A stretch of DNA of 64,000 nt from Microbacterium helvum (GCF_014779795.1 NZ_JACXZS010000014.1:1-64000); one strand, 5' to 3'. Positions 7,596-16,720 are shown, counted from the stretch's first letter. Program-made: numbers and translations. The notes: generated by a model not told the origin, from the sequence alone.

Positions 7596-10517
7596 TCAGC
7601 CGCCGCAGGCGACCCCGTCGAGCGTGAAGCCGGCCGGGGTGACCAGGCGCGGCCCGTTCACGGTGCCCGACACGACGAGGGTGCGACTGCCGCCCGGCCG
7701 CAGTTCGCTCACCTGCGGGTGGACCTCGACACGCGTGCCGGTCTGCACGACCTCCGCACCGGCGACGCTGAGCACGGCCTCACCGCTCGCGGCGTGCCAC
7801 GCGAGCGAAGACACCGGCAGCACGACGGCGCCCGTGTTGCGCAGCGTCACCGTGGCGACGAACGCGCCGCTCGGGCTCGGGGTCGTCTTGACCGTGACGG
7901 CGCACGCCGCCGTCACCGCCGCGAGCAGTCCCGTGTTGCCGCCCTCGTCGATGAACGTGCCCCACAGGTGGTTGCGCCCGTCCGCCGGCTCGGTGACGCC
8001 CGAGACGACGACGTCGCGGAAGCGATGGTCGCCGCCGACGCGCGCCGCGACCGCGTACGAGCCCGTGCCCTCGATCGTCACGTCGCTGACGCGCAGGTCG
8101 TTGACCCAGTGGCTTCCGCTCACGAGGAGGCCTTCGTACGACGAGTCGACGATGCGGGTGTCCGAGATCACGACGGGTGTGGTGATGTGGCTGGTGTCGG
8201 CGAACACCCAGATGCCGCCGAACGACGTGCTCCAGTTCGGCTCCCACCCGCCGCTGCGGAAGATGTCGTTGCCCGACACGACCGTGGTGCCCGAGAACGG
8301 CACCGGATTGAACCGCGTGCTGACTGCGATGCCTGCCGGAGCAGTCAGGGTGTCGGCGATCACCGAGTCGGTCACACGGTTCGAGTCGCCGCCGTAGATC
8401 GCCGCACCGTTGCCGAGCAGCGGGCTCTGCACCGTCGCGTGGGTGAACACGGCGCGGGTCACCGCACCTCCCGACGACCACATCGCCATGGCGTCGTCCC
8501 CGGTGTTGCGCACGCTCGCGTGCGCAACGACCGCGTCGGTCACACCGCCGTGGAGGTGGATGCCGTCGGCGTAGGTATCGCGCACGCGCAGCCCGACCGC
8601 GAGGAGGCCGTCCGTGCCGGCATCCACCCACACCCCGGTCTTGGTGTGTGCGATCCAGACGTCCTGAACGAGCGACCCCTGCCCGAAGTCGCCCTCGAGC
8701 CCGGAATCGGAACGGGCATCGTCGCGATGGTCGGCGTCACCGTCGATCATGAGATCGGCGACCGTGACACCCGACCCCATCGCGTACAGGCCTCCCCTGC
8801 CTTCGCGCCCCTGCAGGACGGAGTACCAGGGTCCCGCACCGCGCACCGAGACGCCGACCAGGCGTACGCGGTCGGTGATGGTGAACCGGCCCTGCGGGAT
8901 CCACACGCCCGTCGGCTGCTCCTGCGCGGCGGCCACGGCCGCGACGATCGCCGCGGTGTCGTCGGTGCCGTCGTCGGCGGTCGCGCCGAAGTCGCGCACG
9001 TCGAGGTATCCGTCTGGCTTCGGCAGCGCCACCGGAGCCGGTCCGGTCTCGATGAGGTCGACCGTGTAGGGCAGATCACCCGACTCGTTCACGAGCCGCA
9101 GCTTCGTGCCCGCCGGCACCTGCGGGAACGTGATCCGGCCGTCGTCGAAGTACCGCTGAGGCCCGCCCTGCGAGGGATCGTTGCCGTAGGGATACGCACC
9201 GTACACCCAGGAGTGCCGGCTGGTGACGGGCAGGTTGGCGATCTTCTTCGATCCCGCGTACACGGCGAGCATGCCGTCCTGGCCGGTTCCCTCGGCAGTG
9301 TCGGGGATCGACACACGGGCTTCGAGCGCACCTGCCGCGGCCGTCAGCGTCCAGGCCACCTCGTCACGCGCGCCGGCGAGGGTGACCGCCTGACGGCCGG
9401 ATGCCTCTGCCGCCAGGTCGTGGAACGTCCGGCTCTCGGTCAGGATGACCCCGTCCGTGCGTCCGTGCTCGGCCTCGTAGACGGTGGTGCCCAGGTGCGC
9501 TCCTCGGCCGGCGGCATCCGTCCCGCGCTCGAGCCGCAGTGCGTCGACCACGACCCCGCCGTCCAGGGCGTCGCCCACGCGGCGGAGTTCGACCGTGCCG
9601 AGTCCCTCCCGCAGCGGAGTAGCAAAGGCTATGTCACGCCACGCCGACGAGGGCGGCAGCTCGAGCACACCGCGCGGCATCCCGTCGGTGCCGACGACGA
9701 GCCGCACCGACTCCGTCGCGGTGCTGCGGTAGCGCAGCGACACCGCCTGGGCCCGCGAGTCGGCCGCGAACGTCGTGACGACGAGCCGGGCACGCTCGGC
9801 AGAGAGGTCGACGCCCGACGGGCCCGCCTGCGTCACCACGGCACCGTTGGCCCGGAACGCATCCTCTGCCTCGGCCACCACTCCGCCGCGTGCGGGTGCG
9901 GCCGTCGGGAGCACCGTCGTGACGGCATCCCACCGCGTGTCGGGGCCCGTCCCCGGGATGTCGCCGGGGTCGGTGGCGCCGCCGCCCGGTGTCGACAGGT
10001 CGCCGACCGCGGTCAGGGCGATGGCGTCGAGGTTGACGTTGCCGGTGTCCTCGGCGTCGAACCGGAAGGCGATCCGCTGCGGCCCGGCGTCGAGCGTCAC
10101 CGCCTCCTGGTGGATGAACCACTGACTCCACGATGCGCCGATCGCGGACGGCAGCACGATCTGACGATCCTCGTCGCCGATGACCTGCGAGAGGGTCATG
10201 TCGGAGCCCAGGCCGTTGGCGTACCGGAGGTTGAGTCCGTACTCGCCGGGGGCCGGCACGTCGACGTCGAACGTCACCGCGGCGGTGCCCGTGTGGTCGA
10301 TCACGAAGCCGTCGACGAACCCGGATCCCGAGTAGCCGAGGTGATTCTGGTTGACACCGGCGCCGCCGGCGAGCGCGGCATCCTCGGCTTCATAGACGAG
10401 TGGCTCGGCGGCGTAGGCGGCCGGAACGCACGTGGCGCCGACCGCGATCACGACGGCGACGGCCGCGCATGCCGCGGCGATGCGGCCGCGGCGCCGACCA
10501 GGCAGGGGAATGGTCAT
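7596..10517 (-). CDS. Secreted GH87 alpha-1,3-glucanase (mycodextranase type), multidomain
   Basis: This 973-residue secreted enzyme has a signal peptide to about residue 37 (AYA/AEP). Three carbohydrate-binding-like beta modules each start with an (E)AE motif (about 40-172, 214-332 and 347-492). A right-handed beta-helix catalytic domain spans 503-860, beginning DGYLDVRDFGA. A C-terminal CBM2-like module has a Cys pair and ends in LDGVAC. Candidate catalytic aspartates are Asp651 (YADGIHLHGG) and Asp674/Asp675 (NTGDDAMAMW); their 23/24 spacing matches the Asp triad known for GH87. It should cut alpha-1,3-glucan of fungal walls or dental/plant mutan outside the cell. It is divergent from LacI at 10628, with a shared operator. 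Confidence 0.85.
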   Translation of the reverse strand: MTIPLPGRRRGRIAAACAAVAVVIAVGATCVPAAYAAEPLVYEAEDAALAGGAGVNQNHLGYSGSGFVDGFVIDHTGTAAVTFDVDVPAPGEYGLNLRYANGLGSDMTLSQVIGDEDRQIVLPSAIGASWSQWFIHQEAVTLDAGPQRIAFRFDAEDTGNVNLDAIALTAVGDLSTPGGGATDPGDIPGTGPDTRWDAVTTVLPTAAPARGGVVAEAEDAFRANGAVVTQAGPSGVDLSAERARLVVTTFAADSRAQAVSLRYRSTATESVRLVVGTDGMPRGVLELPPSSAWRDIAFATPLREGLGTVELRRVGDALDGGVVVDALRLERGTDAAGRGAHLGTTVYEAEHGRTDGVILTESRTFHDLAAEASGRQAVTLAGARDEVAWTLTAAAGALEARVSIPDTAEGTGQDGMLAVYAGSKKIANLPVTSRHSWVYGAYPYGNDPSQGGPQRYFDDGRITFPQVPAGTKLRLVNESGDLPYTVDLIETGPAPVALPKPDGYLDVRDFGATADDGTDDTAAIVAAVAAAQEQPTGVWIPQGRFTITDRVRLVGVSVRGAGPWYSVLQGREGRGGLYAMGSGVTVADLMIDGDADHRDDARSDSGLEGDFGQGSLVQDVWIAHTKTGVWVDAGTDGLLAVGLRVRDTYADGIHLHGGVTDAVVAHASVRNTGDDAMAMWSSGGAVTRAVFTHATVQSPLLGNGAAIYGGDSNRVTDSVIADTLTAPAGIAVSTRFNPVPFSGTTVVSGNDIFRSGGWEPNWSTSFGGIWVFADTSHITTPVVISDTRIVDSSYEGLLVSGSHWVNDLRVSDVTIEGTGSYAVAARVGGDHRFRDVVVSGVTEPADGRNHLWGTFIDEGGNTGLLAAVTAACAVTVKTTPSPSGAFVATVTLRNTGAVVLPVSSLAWHAASGEAVLSVAGAEVVQTGTRVEVHPQVSELRPGGSRTLVVSGTVNGPRLVTPAGFTLDGVACGG

Positions 10518-10549
10518 ATGTCTCCTTCGACAGTGTGCTCCCGCGATGA

Positions 10550-10561
10550 TTTAGCGGTAAA
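10550..10561. promoter_or_regulatory. Candidate LacI-family operator TTTAGCGGTAAA
   Basis: A near-palindrome (TTTA..TAAA around CGG) sits between the divergent GH87 and LacI genes, 33 bp from the GH87 start. It is almost identical to the site at 6667-6678. Autoregulation by the adjacent LacI protein and control of GH87 are the simplest reading. Confidence 0.65.
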
Positions 10562-10627
10562 CTCGAGAGACGCTATTGCACACTGAGAGGGCCGTCAAGG
10601 GGCCATAGGATGTGCCCGGAGGATCAG

Positions 10628-11641
10628 GTGACCGTCAAACTCAGCGACATCGCGGCCGAAGCGGGCGTCAGCGTCATGACCGTTTCGAATGTGATGAACG
10701 GCAAGCGCGCACGGGTCGGGGCGGCGACGATCGACCGCGTGCGCGAGATCGCCGATCGCATGGGGTACGTCCCCAACATCCCGGCGCGCAGCCTCGCGGC
10801 ATCCCGTTCTCACATCGTCGCGATGTTCGTCCCTGTCGGCGAGAACAACAGCCTGCTCGTGAGCCCGCACACGGTCGCCGTCATCGGCGGCGTCGAGCAG
10901 CAGCTGCGGCACCGCGGGTACCACGTGCTGCTACGCGGCATCGAGCACGAAGGCGACGTGGCGGAGGCGATCCGGGGCTGGTCGCTCGACGGCGCGATCC
11001 TCGTGGAGTTCACCGATGCCGAGATCGACCGCATCGCCGCGGACGGCGTCCCGCTCGTCGCGATCGACAGCTACTCGACGAACCCGCGGACGGTCGGCGT
11101 GCGCACCGACGACTACCGGGGCGGGCGCCTCGCGGCCGAGCATCTCCTCGCGGCGGGGCATCGGCGGCTGCTGTTCGCCGGTCCCCCGCACGAGGCGACC
11201 GGCGTCGTCGCCCAGCGGTGGGACGGCTTCCGCACCGCGTGCGCAGAAGCCGGGATCGCCGGTGAAGACATCGCGGTAGAAGAGGTGCTGACCTCGTTCG
11301 AGGACGGCAGAGAGCTGGGACTGCATCTGCGGGCCCGGCATCCCGACGTCACGGCCGTGTTCGCGACAGCCGATGTCCTCGCGGTCGGCCTGATGGCGGG
11401 GCTGCACGAATCCGGCGCTGCTGTGCCGGCCGACCTCTCGCTCGTCGGCTTCGACGACCTCGACATCAGCGCCTACACGACGCCCGGCCTGACGACGATC
11501 GCTCAGGACATGCCCGCGAAGGTCGCCGAGGCATCCCGCATCATCCTCGAGGAGATCGAGGGCGGCGAGGGTCCACGCGCCCCCGTCTCACTCGGCGTCG
11601 CGCTCGTGGAGCGCGGCTCGGTCGCCGCGCCCCGCGAGTGA
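10628..11641 (+). CDS. LacI-family transcriptional repressor of the alpha-glucan locus
   Basis: This 337-residue regulator is complete. An N-terminal HTH (VKLSDIAAEAGVSVMTVSNVMNG) is followed by the hinge helix NIPARSLAA and the sugar-binding core, with FDDLDISAYTTPGLTTIAQ near the C-terminus. The GTG at 10628 is chosen because GGAGG lies 6 nt upstream and the HTH begins immediately; an in-frame ATG at 10610 lacks a good ribosome-binding site. It is divergent from the GH87 gene, and the TTTAGCGGTAAA site lies between them. The same site upstream of the GH13/importer operon suggests one regulon for extracellular depolymerisation, uptake and hydrolysis. Confidence 0.9.
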   Translation: MTVKLSDIAAEAGVSVMTVSNVMNGKRARVGAATIDRVREIADRMGYVPNIPARSLAASRSHIVAMFVPVGENNSLLVSPHTVAVIGGVEQQLRHRGYHVLLRGIEHEGDVAEAIRGWSLDGAILVEFTDAEIDRIAADGVPLVAIDSYSTNPRTVGVRTDDYRGGRLAAEHLLAAGHRRLLFAGPPHEATGVVAQRWDGFRTACAEAGIAGEDIAVEEVLTSFEDGRELGLHLRARHPDVTAVFATADVLAVGLMAGLHESGAAVPADLSLVGFDDLDISAYTTPGLTTIAQDMPAKVAEASRIILEEIEGGEGPRAPVSLGVALVERGSVAAPRE

Positions 11642-11647
11642 TCGACG

Positions 11648-11974
11648 CTAGCCGCCGCTGGAGTCCGCGCCGCTGCCGAGCGACGCGCGATACCGGTCGG
11701 CATAGGTCGGCGTGTCTGTGATCAGCTCGTCGGCGAAGGCCGCGACGTCGTCGCCGATGAGCGCGCGGACGCCCTTGCCGTCGGCCGCGCCCTGCTCGAA
11801 GAAGTCGACTATTCCCGACAGCAGCGTGCCGTCGTCGATGCCCACCGGCCCGACCTTGAAGTAGTACTTCTGGATCTCGTCGTAGACGATGCGATAGTCC
11901 GGCGGCAGCGCCTTCACGCGGGCGACATGCGCCCGCCACTGCTTCTTGCCGTCGACGATGTCTCGGATGCCCAT
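11648..11974 (-). CDS. DUF1048 family protein (short paralogue)
   Basis: This 108-residue acidic protein is all-helical in character, with LPPDYRIVYDEIQKYYF and DDVAAFADELI. It matches the DUF1048 pattern of small cytoplasmic proteins of unknown function that travel with PadR regulators. It follows the other DUF1048 gene by 1 nt and is the last gene of the PadR operon. Its level is probably set by the PadR protein. The C-terminal ASLGSGADSSGG looks disordered. Molecular function is unknown. Confidence 0.75.
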   Translation of the reverse strand: MGIRDIVDGKKQWRAHVARVKALPPDYRIVYDEIQKYYFKVGPVGIDDGTLLSGIVDFFEQGAADGKGVRALIGDDVAAFADELITDTPTYADRYRASLGSGADSSGG

Positions 11975-11975
11975 G

Positions 11976-12332
11976 TCACTCTCCCAGCTGCGCGAGCTTG
12001 CGCGCCACGTTGCGGTTCAGCTGCCGGCGCCACTTGTCGCGGAAGTCGCCGGAACCCTCTTCACCGGCGAGCGCGGAGGCGAAGGCCGCGACGTCGCCGC
12101 CGAGCACGTCCTGGACGCTCAGCCCTTCGGCGGCGGATTCTTCGAGCAGCCCGAGCGCGCCGTCCATGATGGGCGTGAGGTTGCGCCCGGCGAAGTCGCC
12201 GTAGGGCATCATCCGCGTGGTGAGCTCGCGCCAGGCTGCACGGTAGTCGTCCGGCAGCGCCTGGGCGCGGGCGTCGAACTCCTTCCACTCGCGGGTCAGG
12301 TCGCTTCCGGTGATGGTCTCCCAGAAGTTCAT
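11976..12332 (-). CDS. DUF1048 family protein
   Basis: This 118-residue protein begins MNFWETITGSDLTREWKEF and contains LPDDYRAAWRELTTRMMPYGDF and GLLEESAAEGLSVQDVLG, the hallmark segments of DUF1048. It is cytoplasmic with no TM or signal. Its ATG overlaps the end of padR by 4 nt, so translation is coupled, and the second DUF1048 gene follows directly. Such trios are common in Gram-positive genomes, but the biochemical role is not established. Confidence 0.8.
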   Translation of the reverse strand: MNFWETITGSDLTREWKEFDARAQALPDDYRAAWRELTTRMMPYGDFAGRNLTPIMDGALGLLEESAAEGLSVQDVLGGDVAAFASALAGEEGSGDFRDKWRRQLNRNVARKLAQLGE

Positions 12333-12655
12333 CGTGCACCTTCCTTCAGTGTGTCGATGCGTGCGGACACGTACTCCCATTTCGCCCAGAACCGCGCGAG
12401 CTCGTCCCGGCCCGCGTCGTTGAGCGCATAGAACTTGCGGGGTGGACCGACCCCCGACGGGCGCTTGGTCACCTGCACCAGGCCGTTCCGCTCGAGCCGC
12501 AGGAGGATCGTGTAGACGGTTCCCTCGATGACATCGGCGAACCCGAGCTCGTTCAGCTGCCGCGTGATGGCGTAGCCGTAGGTCTCTTCGCTGCCGATGA
12601 TCTGCAGCACGCATCCCTCGAGCGTGCCCTTGAGCATCTCGGTCAGGTCTTCCAT
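12329..12655 (-). CDS. PadR-family transcriptional regulator
   Basis: The 108-residue winged-helix protein carries the PadR signature: MLKGTLEGCVLQIIGSEETYGYAI, EGTVYTILLRLERNGLV and the GPPRKFYALNDAGR wing. A short C-terminal helix (FWAKWEYV) serves dimerisation. It heads a three-gene operon with two DUF1048 proteins. Two copies of a TACTCGGTATCACCGAGTA-type palindrome lie 20-60 bp upstream, so negative autoregulation is likely. The inducer is unknown. Confidence 0.88.
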   Translation of the reverse strand: MEDLTEMLKGTLEGCVLQIIGSEETYGYAITRQLNELGFADVIEGTVYTILLRLERNGLVQVTKRPSGVGPPRKFYALNDAGRDELARFWAKWEYVSARIDTLKEGAR

Positions 12656-12674
12656 CCGATCCCCATCCCCTCAG

Positions 12675-12716
12675 TACTCGGTATCACCGAGTACCACTAT
12701 ACGGTATCACCGAGTA
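12675..12716. promoter_or_regulatory. Tandem palindromic operators of the PadR operon
   Basis: TACTCGGTATCACCGAGTA at 12675-12693 is a perfect inverted repeat (TACTCGGT/ACCGAGTA). A second copy at 12698-12716 keeps CGGTATCACCGAGTA, with the left end degenerated to TATA. The 23-bp centre-to-centre spacing places two dimers on nearly the same DNA face. The location directly upstream of padR argues for PadR binding and control of the promoter. Confidence 0.7.
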
Positions 12717-12814
12717 GTGGGCCCGGCAAGCTCGGAAGAGTGGATGCCGGCGGCCCCGGCCTCGGGCGGGCCCCAGGTGCGATGATCGGGGGATCGAGAC
12801 GAGAGGGGACGACG

Positions 12815-13933
12815 ATGCCTCCTTCACCGGCCACCGCTGTGGACGCCTTCCGCGTGGTGACACGCACGACCGGCGACGTCTCGGGCCTCGCCTCCCTCGT
12901 CGCGGACGGGCGCCTGCACGCCGACGACGTGGTCGCGGTGACCGGCAAGATCGAGGGCTGGGAGCCGGGCGATACGACCCGCGCCGAGTCCGACCGGGCG
13001 ATGCGGCGCTTTCTGCTGGAGCACGGCACGCGCACCGCCGCGCAGGTCGAACAGGTGCCGATGGCGTTCAGCGCGGGCGTGGGCACGATCCTCACGCCCC
13101 ACCTCGTCGTGTATACGCGCACGCTCGCCGAGCCTGCGGCCGACGGCGCGCCGCGGCTCGCGATCGGCACCGCGCGGTCCGAGGTCATCCGCCCCGAGTG
13201 GGTGGGGACCCCGCGCGTGGTCGAGCTCAACGCGGACGCCGTCCGCGCGGCTGCGGCCGACGCCTGCCTGCGCCCCGAAGACGTCGAGTTCGTCGTCGGC
13301 AAGTCGTACTACCCGACGCCGGACGAGATGGCGGCGGCGCGGGCCGCGGGGCTCGCCGCGCCCGACGTCGACGACGAGACGATGTTCCGGCTCGGCTGCG
13401 GAAGCGCGGCGCTCGGCGTGGGCGTCGCCGCGGAGGGGATGCGGATGCCGCACGCCGATGAGATCGGACGCCCCGGCACCCTGTGGTCGGGGCGGGCCGC
13501 GATGTCGGTCAACCCATGGGAGGGCACCGGCGGTCCCGGTCCGCAGTCGCAGCTCACGGCGCTCGGGAACCTGGCCGGTGCCGGCGGTCGTCTGCGCGTC
13601 GGTCACGCGGTGTTCGACGACGTGCTCGACGTCGCTGCTGTCCCCCGCGCGCTCGCCCGCGCCGGCGTCGAGGTCGGGCCCGGGCCACTGACGCCCGAGC
13701 TGTCGTCGCGCATCGTCGCCGCGTACATCAAGTTCGACTGGCCGCTCAGCGGCGTCCTCCGCGGCCGCCCGCAGGTCGTCGCCGATCCCGCCTATCGCCG
13801 TACCTTCCGCAGCGTCGTCGCCGGCGCGTTCGCCGCAGCACTGCAGGACACCTTGATCTGGGTCTCGGCCGGCGCCGTCCAGCAGGGCCCGCCCGGAGGC
13901 GGCACCCTCGCGCTGGTCGTCGACGTGAGCTGA
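12815..13933 (+). CDS. Ring-opening amidohydrolase (cyanuric acid hydrolase/barbiturase family)
   Basis: The 372-residue protein shows the threefold repeat of the AtzD/barbiturase fold. Candidate Lys-Ser pairs are K45 (VTGKIEG) with S86 (FSAGVG), K163 (VVGKSYY) with S231 (AAMSVNP), and K306 (YIKFDW) with S351 (WVSAGAVQQGPPGGG). The family opens cyclic amides such as barbiturate or cyanuric acid in the cytoplasm. Length is normal (about 360-380). The ATG at 12815 has AGGGG 7 nt upstream; earlier in-frame ATGs fall in a repeat element. No pyrimidine or triazine pathway genes lie nearby, so the substrate remains open. It appears to be a stand-alone gene. Confidence 0.85.
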   Translation: MPPSPATAVDAFRVVTRTTGDVSGLASLVADGRLHADDVVAVTGKIEGWEPGDTTRAESDRAMRRFLLEHGTRTAAQVEQVPMAFSAGVGTILTPHLVVYTRTLAEPAADGAPRLAIGTARSEVIRPEWVGTPRVVELNADAVRAAAADACLRPEDVEFVVGKSYYPTPDEMAAARAAGLAAPDVDDETMFRLGCGSAALGVGVAAEGMRMPHADEIGRPGTLWSGRAAMSVNPWEGTGGPGPQSQLTALGNLAGAGGRLRVGHAVFDDVLDVAAVPRALARAGVEVGPGPLTPELSSRIVAAYIKFDWPLSGVLRGRPQVVADPAYRRTFRSVVAGAFAAALQDTLIWVSAGAVQQGPPGGGTLALVVDVS

Positions 13934-14002
13934 GCCCCCGAGCGGTCACCCCGCTCGGTGAGCGAGCGAGGCCCGAGCGAGACGAAACGTCGCACCCCGC
14001 CC

Positions 14003-14689
14003 TCAGCCGGTCGCCAGGGCCGCCGCGCTGAAGGCCCGGATCAGCGGGTGGATCGGGGCTCCCGCACGCGCACCGATGTGCGGTTGGAACATGCTCGTCA
14101 CGAAGAATGTCTCGCTCGGGAACTCCAGGACTTCCGCTCCGGCGTCCGCGGCGCGTGCCCCGACCACGACGCCCGCGGACTGAAGGACCGCGATCGCTGC
14201 CGCAGTAGGGGCGTAGTTGCAGAAGTGCATCCCGCTGAACGGCTCGGAGCACCACGTACTGAACTGGGTTCCTGCGATGGGGACGACGGTGCGCACCTCC
14301 CCGTAGAGGGAGCACGCCAACGACGCCACTGCGTTGTCGTCTGCCTCGCCATCGGACTCGGCATGTGTCGCAGTGACACCGAGGACCTCGCGGAGGTACG
14401 AGACGACGGCATACTGCATGCCCCCGCACGTGCCGAGAAACGGGATCTCTTCCTCACGCACGATGCGGAGCGCGTCATAGACAGCATCGTCCGACTGGTA
14501 CGGCGATCCGGGGGTGAGCCACACCCCGTCGAAATCAGTGACATCGAACGACGAATCGGTCGGCACCCACAACGCTCGCACCCCCAACTCGTCACGAAGC
14601 TGCGGCACGAGCGCGTTGAGCTCGCGATGGCTTGTGTGGCCTCGGTCATCACCGAGGAGCGCAATCGTGGGCAAGGGAGCAGAGTGCAT
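14003..14689 (-). CDS. Class I glutamine-amidotransferase-like protein (CTP-synthase GATase type)
   Basis: This 228-residue single-domain protein resembles the glutaminase half of CTP synthase: IALLGDDRGHTSHRELNA, then WLTPGSPYQSDD, and the nucleophile elbow GTCGGMQ with Cys88. The usual catalytic His-x-Glu (QFHPE) appears changed, because the aligned segment reads MFQPHIG. Glutamine hydrolysis may therefore be lost or use other residues. No synthetase domain is attached. It stands alone on the minus strand, convergent with the amidohydrolase gene. Function is unknown beyond the family. Confidence 0.7.
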   Translation of the reverse strand: MHSAPLPTIALLGDDRGHTSHRELNALVPQLRDELGVRALWVPTDSSFDVTDFDGVWLTPGSPYQSDDAVYDALRIVREEEIPFLGTCGGMQYAVVSYLREVLGVTATHAESDGEADDNAVASLACSLYGEVRTVVPIAGTQFSTWCSEPFSGMHFCNYAPTAAAIAVLQSAGVVVGARAADAGAEVLEFPSETFFVTSMFQPHIGARAGAPIHPLIRAFSAAALATG

Positions 14690-14744
14690 GCTCGATGCTA
14701 GCCGTCGAGCCCGTCCCGGCCACCGGACGCCGGCTCGGACTGCA

Positions 14745-15914
14745 CTATCCGGTCCTCGACGACAGCGCGTCGCGCACCGAACCCCACCCCGCCATCACGT
14801 CGCGGACCTCCAGGTCGCGTTCGGCGTCGAGCGCGGCCGCCAGCGACGCCTCGAGGATCTCGTCGATCGTCACCCGGCGCCCCTCGCGAGCGCTGAGCAT
14901 CGCGGCCTCGACCATCGCAAGGCTCAGGATGTTCTCGTGCACACGCCCCATCGGCTCGACTCCGGTGCGCAAGGCCGCGGTGAACTCTCGCAGAGATCCC
15001 GCGATCCCGTCCCCCGGCGCCGGCGAGACCGGCGCCCCCGAACCCGCCGCAGCGGTGACCGCCGCCTCGCCGACCGGACGGTCGGCCCCGTCGCTGACGG
15101 CATCCACGATCGGGGCGTCGTCGCCGTCCCACAGCACGGTGCCGCCCTCGGCCGAGAGCCGCCAGGCGCCGTTCCATGAGGTCTCGGCGCCGGGGCTGCA
15201 CCAGCTTCCGGCGAAGACGAACCGCGCGCCGCCCTCGAACGCGAACGCGGCAGTGGCCGCGGCGTCGCCGGCGTACCAGCTCCACGCAGGGTTGTACTCG
15301 TCGCACAGCACCGACACCGGGTCGGCATCGAGCAGGAACCGCGCCATGTCGAACTGGTGGATCGCCATGTCGAGCAGCAGCGGACTCGCCATCTCGTCGC
15401 GGAAGCCGCCGAAGCGCGGCGCCTTGAAGAAGTCGACCGACAGGATGCCGGCACGCCCGAGCCGCCGCGCGGCCGCGCGTGCGGCGTAGAGGTGGTCGTT
15501 GTAGCGGCGCGACTGGCTGACCATGAACAGCCGGCCGGTCAGCGTCGCGGCCGCAGCCAGCGACAGCGCCTCGGCGACCGTCGCCGCGGCAGGCTTCTCG
15601 CCGAGCACCGGGAGGCCCGCGCGCAGCGCAGCGAGCGTCACCGGGTGGTGTGCTGCGGGAACGGTGACGTCGACGATGGCGTGAGCGCCGGTGCGTCGGG
15701 CGAGCTCGACGCCGTCGGTTCCGGTCGGCAACCCGGCCAGGCCGATCTCGCGCGCCGCGTCCTCCGCCACGTGAACGGCGAGGTCCGCGATGCCGGCGAG
15801 CTCGATCGCGTCATCGGCGACGATGGTGTGCAGCCAGGCGCGTCCCATGGGACCGGCCCCGACGACGACGACCCTCACGCGTTCGACGTCGTCGGGCAGG
15901 AGGGCGAACGTCAT
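14745..15914 (-). CDS. Gfo/Idh/MocA family oxidoreductase
   Basis: This 389-residue NAD(P)-dependent sugar dehydrogenase-type protein has a Rossmann GAGPMG motif at about 19-24 and the conserved EKP near residue 103. The substrate domain has the usual [13 protein letters not shown] helix (Lys/His/Asp catalytic region). It would oxidise or reduce a hydroxyl of a sugar or cyclitol in the cytoplasm. Its start overlaps the stop of the upstream ThuA gene by 4 nt, a common pairing in carbohydrate loci. The substrate is unknown; there is no transporter adjacent. Confidence 0.85.
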   Translation of the reverse strand: MTFALLPDDVERVRVVVVGAGPMGRAWLHTIVADDAIELAGIADLAVHVAEDAAREIGLAGLPTGTDGVELARRTGAHAIVDVTVPAAHHPVTLAALRAGLPVLGEKPAAATVAEALSLAAAATLTGRLFMVSQSRRYNDHLYAARAAARRLGRAGILSVDFFKAPRFGGFRDEMASPLLLDMAIHQFDMARFLLDADPVSVLCDEYNPAWSWYAGDAAATAAFAFEGGARFVFAGSWCSPGAETSWNGAWRLSAEGGTVLWDGDDAPIVDAVSDGADRPVGEAAVTAAAGSGAPVSPAPGDGIAGSLREFTAALRTGVEPMGRVHENILSLAMVEAAMLSAREGRRVTIDEILEASLAAALDAERDLEVRDVMAGWGSVRDALSSRTG

Positions 15915-16720
15915 GCGTCGGCCGCCTCGGCGGCGGCGCGTGCCTCGGCGATCTCGGGGGCCGCGTGCGCATAATCCGCACCCTGGAAGAACTCGCCCCT
16001 CTCGTAGCGCATCAGCGTCGGCAGCCCGCGCTCGGCCCGATCCCTGTGCGCCCACCGCACGCCGTTCGCGATCACGCGCCGGACGTCGCGGTGGTGGTAG
16101 ACGGGGTACTCCTGGTCGCCGGGGCTGAAGTAGAAGATGCGACCGTGCCCGCGCCGGAACGTGCAGCCCGAGCGGAACACCTCTCCCCCGCTGAACGAGC
16201 TGACGAACACGAGCTCGTCGGGCGCGGGGATGTCGAAGAACTCGCCGTACATCTCCTGCTCGGGGATGTCGATCGGATGCGGCACGCCCTGCGCGATCGG
16301 ATGCGTGGGGTCGACCGTCCACACCAGCTCGCGATCCCGGTCGGACCGCCACCGCAGCGTGCAGCTCGTGCCCATGAGCTTCACGAAGATCTTCGACCAG
16401 TGCCCCGAATGCAGCACGATGAGCCCCATGCCCGAGAGCACGTGCCGGTGCACGCGCTCGACGACCTCGTCGCTCACCTCGCCGTGGGCCGCGTGCCCCC
16501 ACCACGTCAGCACGTCGGTCTCGGCCAGCACCTCCTCGGTGAGCCCGTGCTCGGGCTCGTCGAGCGTCGCCGTGCGCACGACGGCGCCGTCGCCGAGATT
16601 CTCACGGATGCCGTCGGCGATCGTGGTGTGCATGCCGTCCGGGTAGATCCGGGCGACGCTCTCGTCGTGCTGCTCGTGGCGGTTCTCGCCCCACACGGTG
16701 ACTCTGATGGGTCTGGTCAT
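15911..16720 (-). CDS. ThuA-domain protein (trehalose-utilisation type)
   Basis: This 269-residue protein begins [17 protein letters not shown] and contains the class-I-GATase-like ThuA core: [38 protein letters not shown] and [14 protein letters not shown]. ThuA proteins take part in disaccharide catabolism, and rhizobial ThuA/ThuB make 3-keto-disaccharides, although their chemistry is poorly defined. It is the first gene of a two-gene unit with the Gfo/Idh gene. The pair is the architecture expected for a keto-sugar step. The 36-bp repeat bordering the inserted segment starts 51 nt upstream of it. Confidence 0.85.
   Translation of the reverse strand: MTRPIRVTVWGENRHEQHDESVARIYPDGMHTTIADGIRENLGDGAVVRTATLDEPEHGLTEEVLAETDVLTWWGHAAHGEVSDEVVERVHRHVLSGMGLIVLHSGHWSKIFVKLMGTSCTLRWRSDRDRELVWTVDPTHPIAQGVPHPIDIPEQEMYGEFFDIPAPDELVFVSSFSGGEVFRSGCTFRRGHGRIFYFSPGDQEYPVYHHRDVRRVIANGVRWAHRDRAERGLPTLMRYERGEFFQGADYAHAAPEIAEARAAAEAADA

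Noticed and set aside
6696-10586. Very long plus-strand open frame of about 1,296 codons
   Set aside because: It runs antisense to GH87 and across the HTH-less gene; its translation is Arg/Pro-rich with no domain, a GC-rich artefact.
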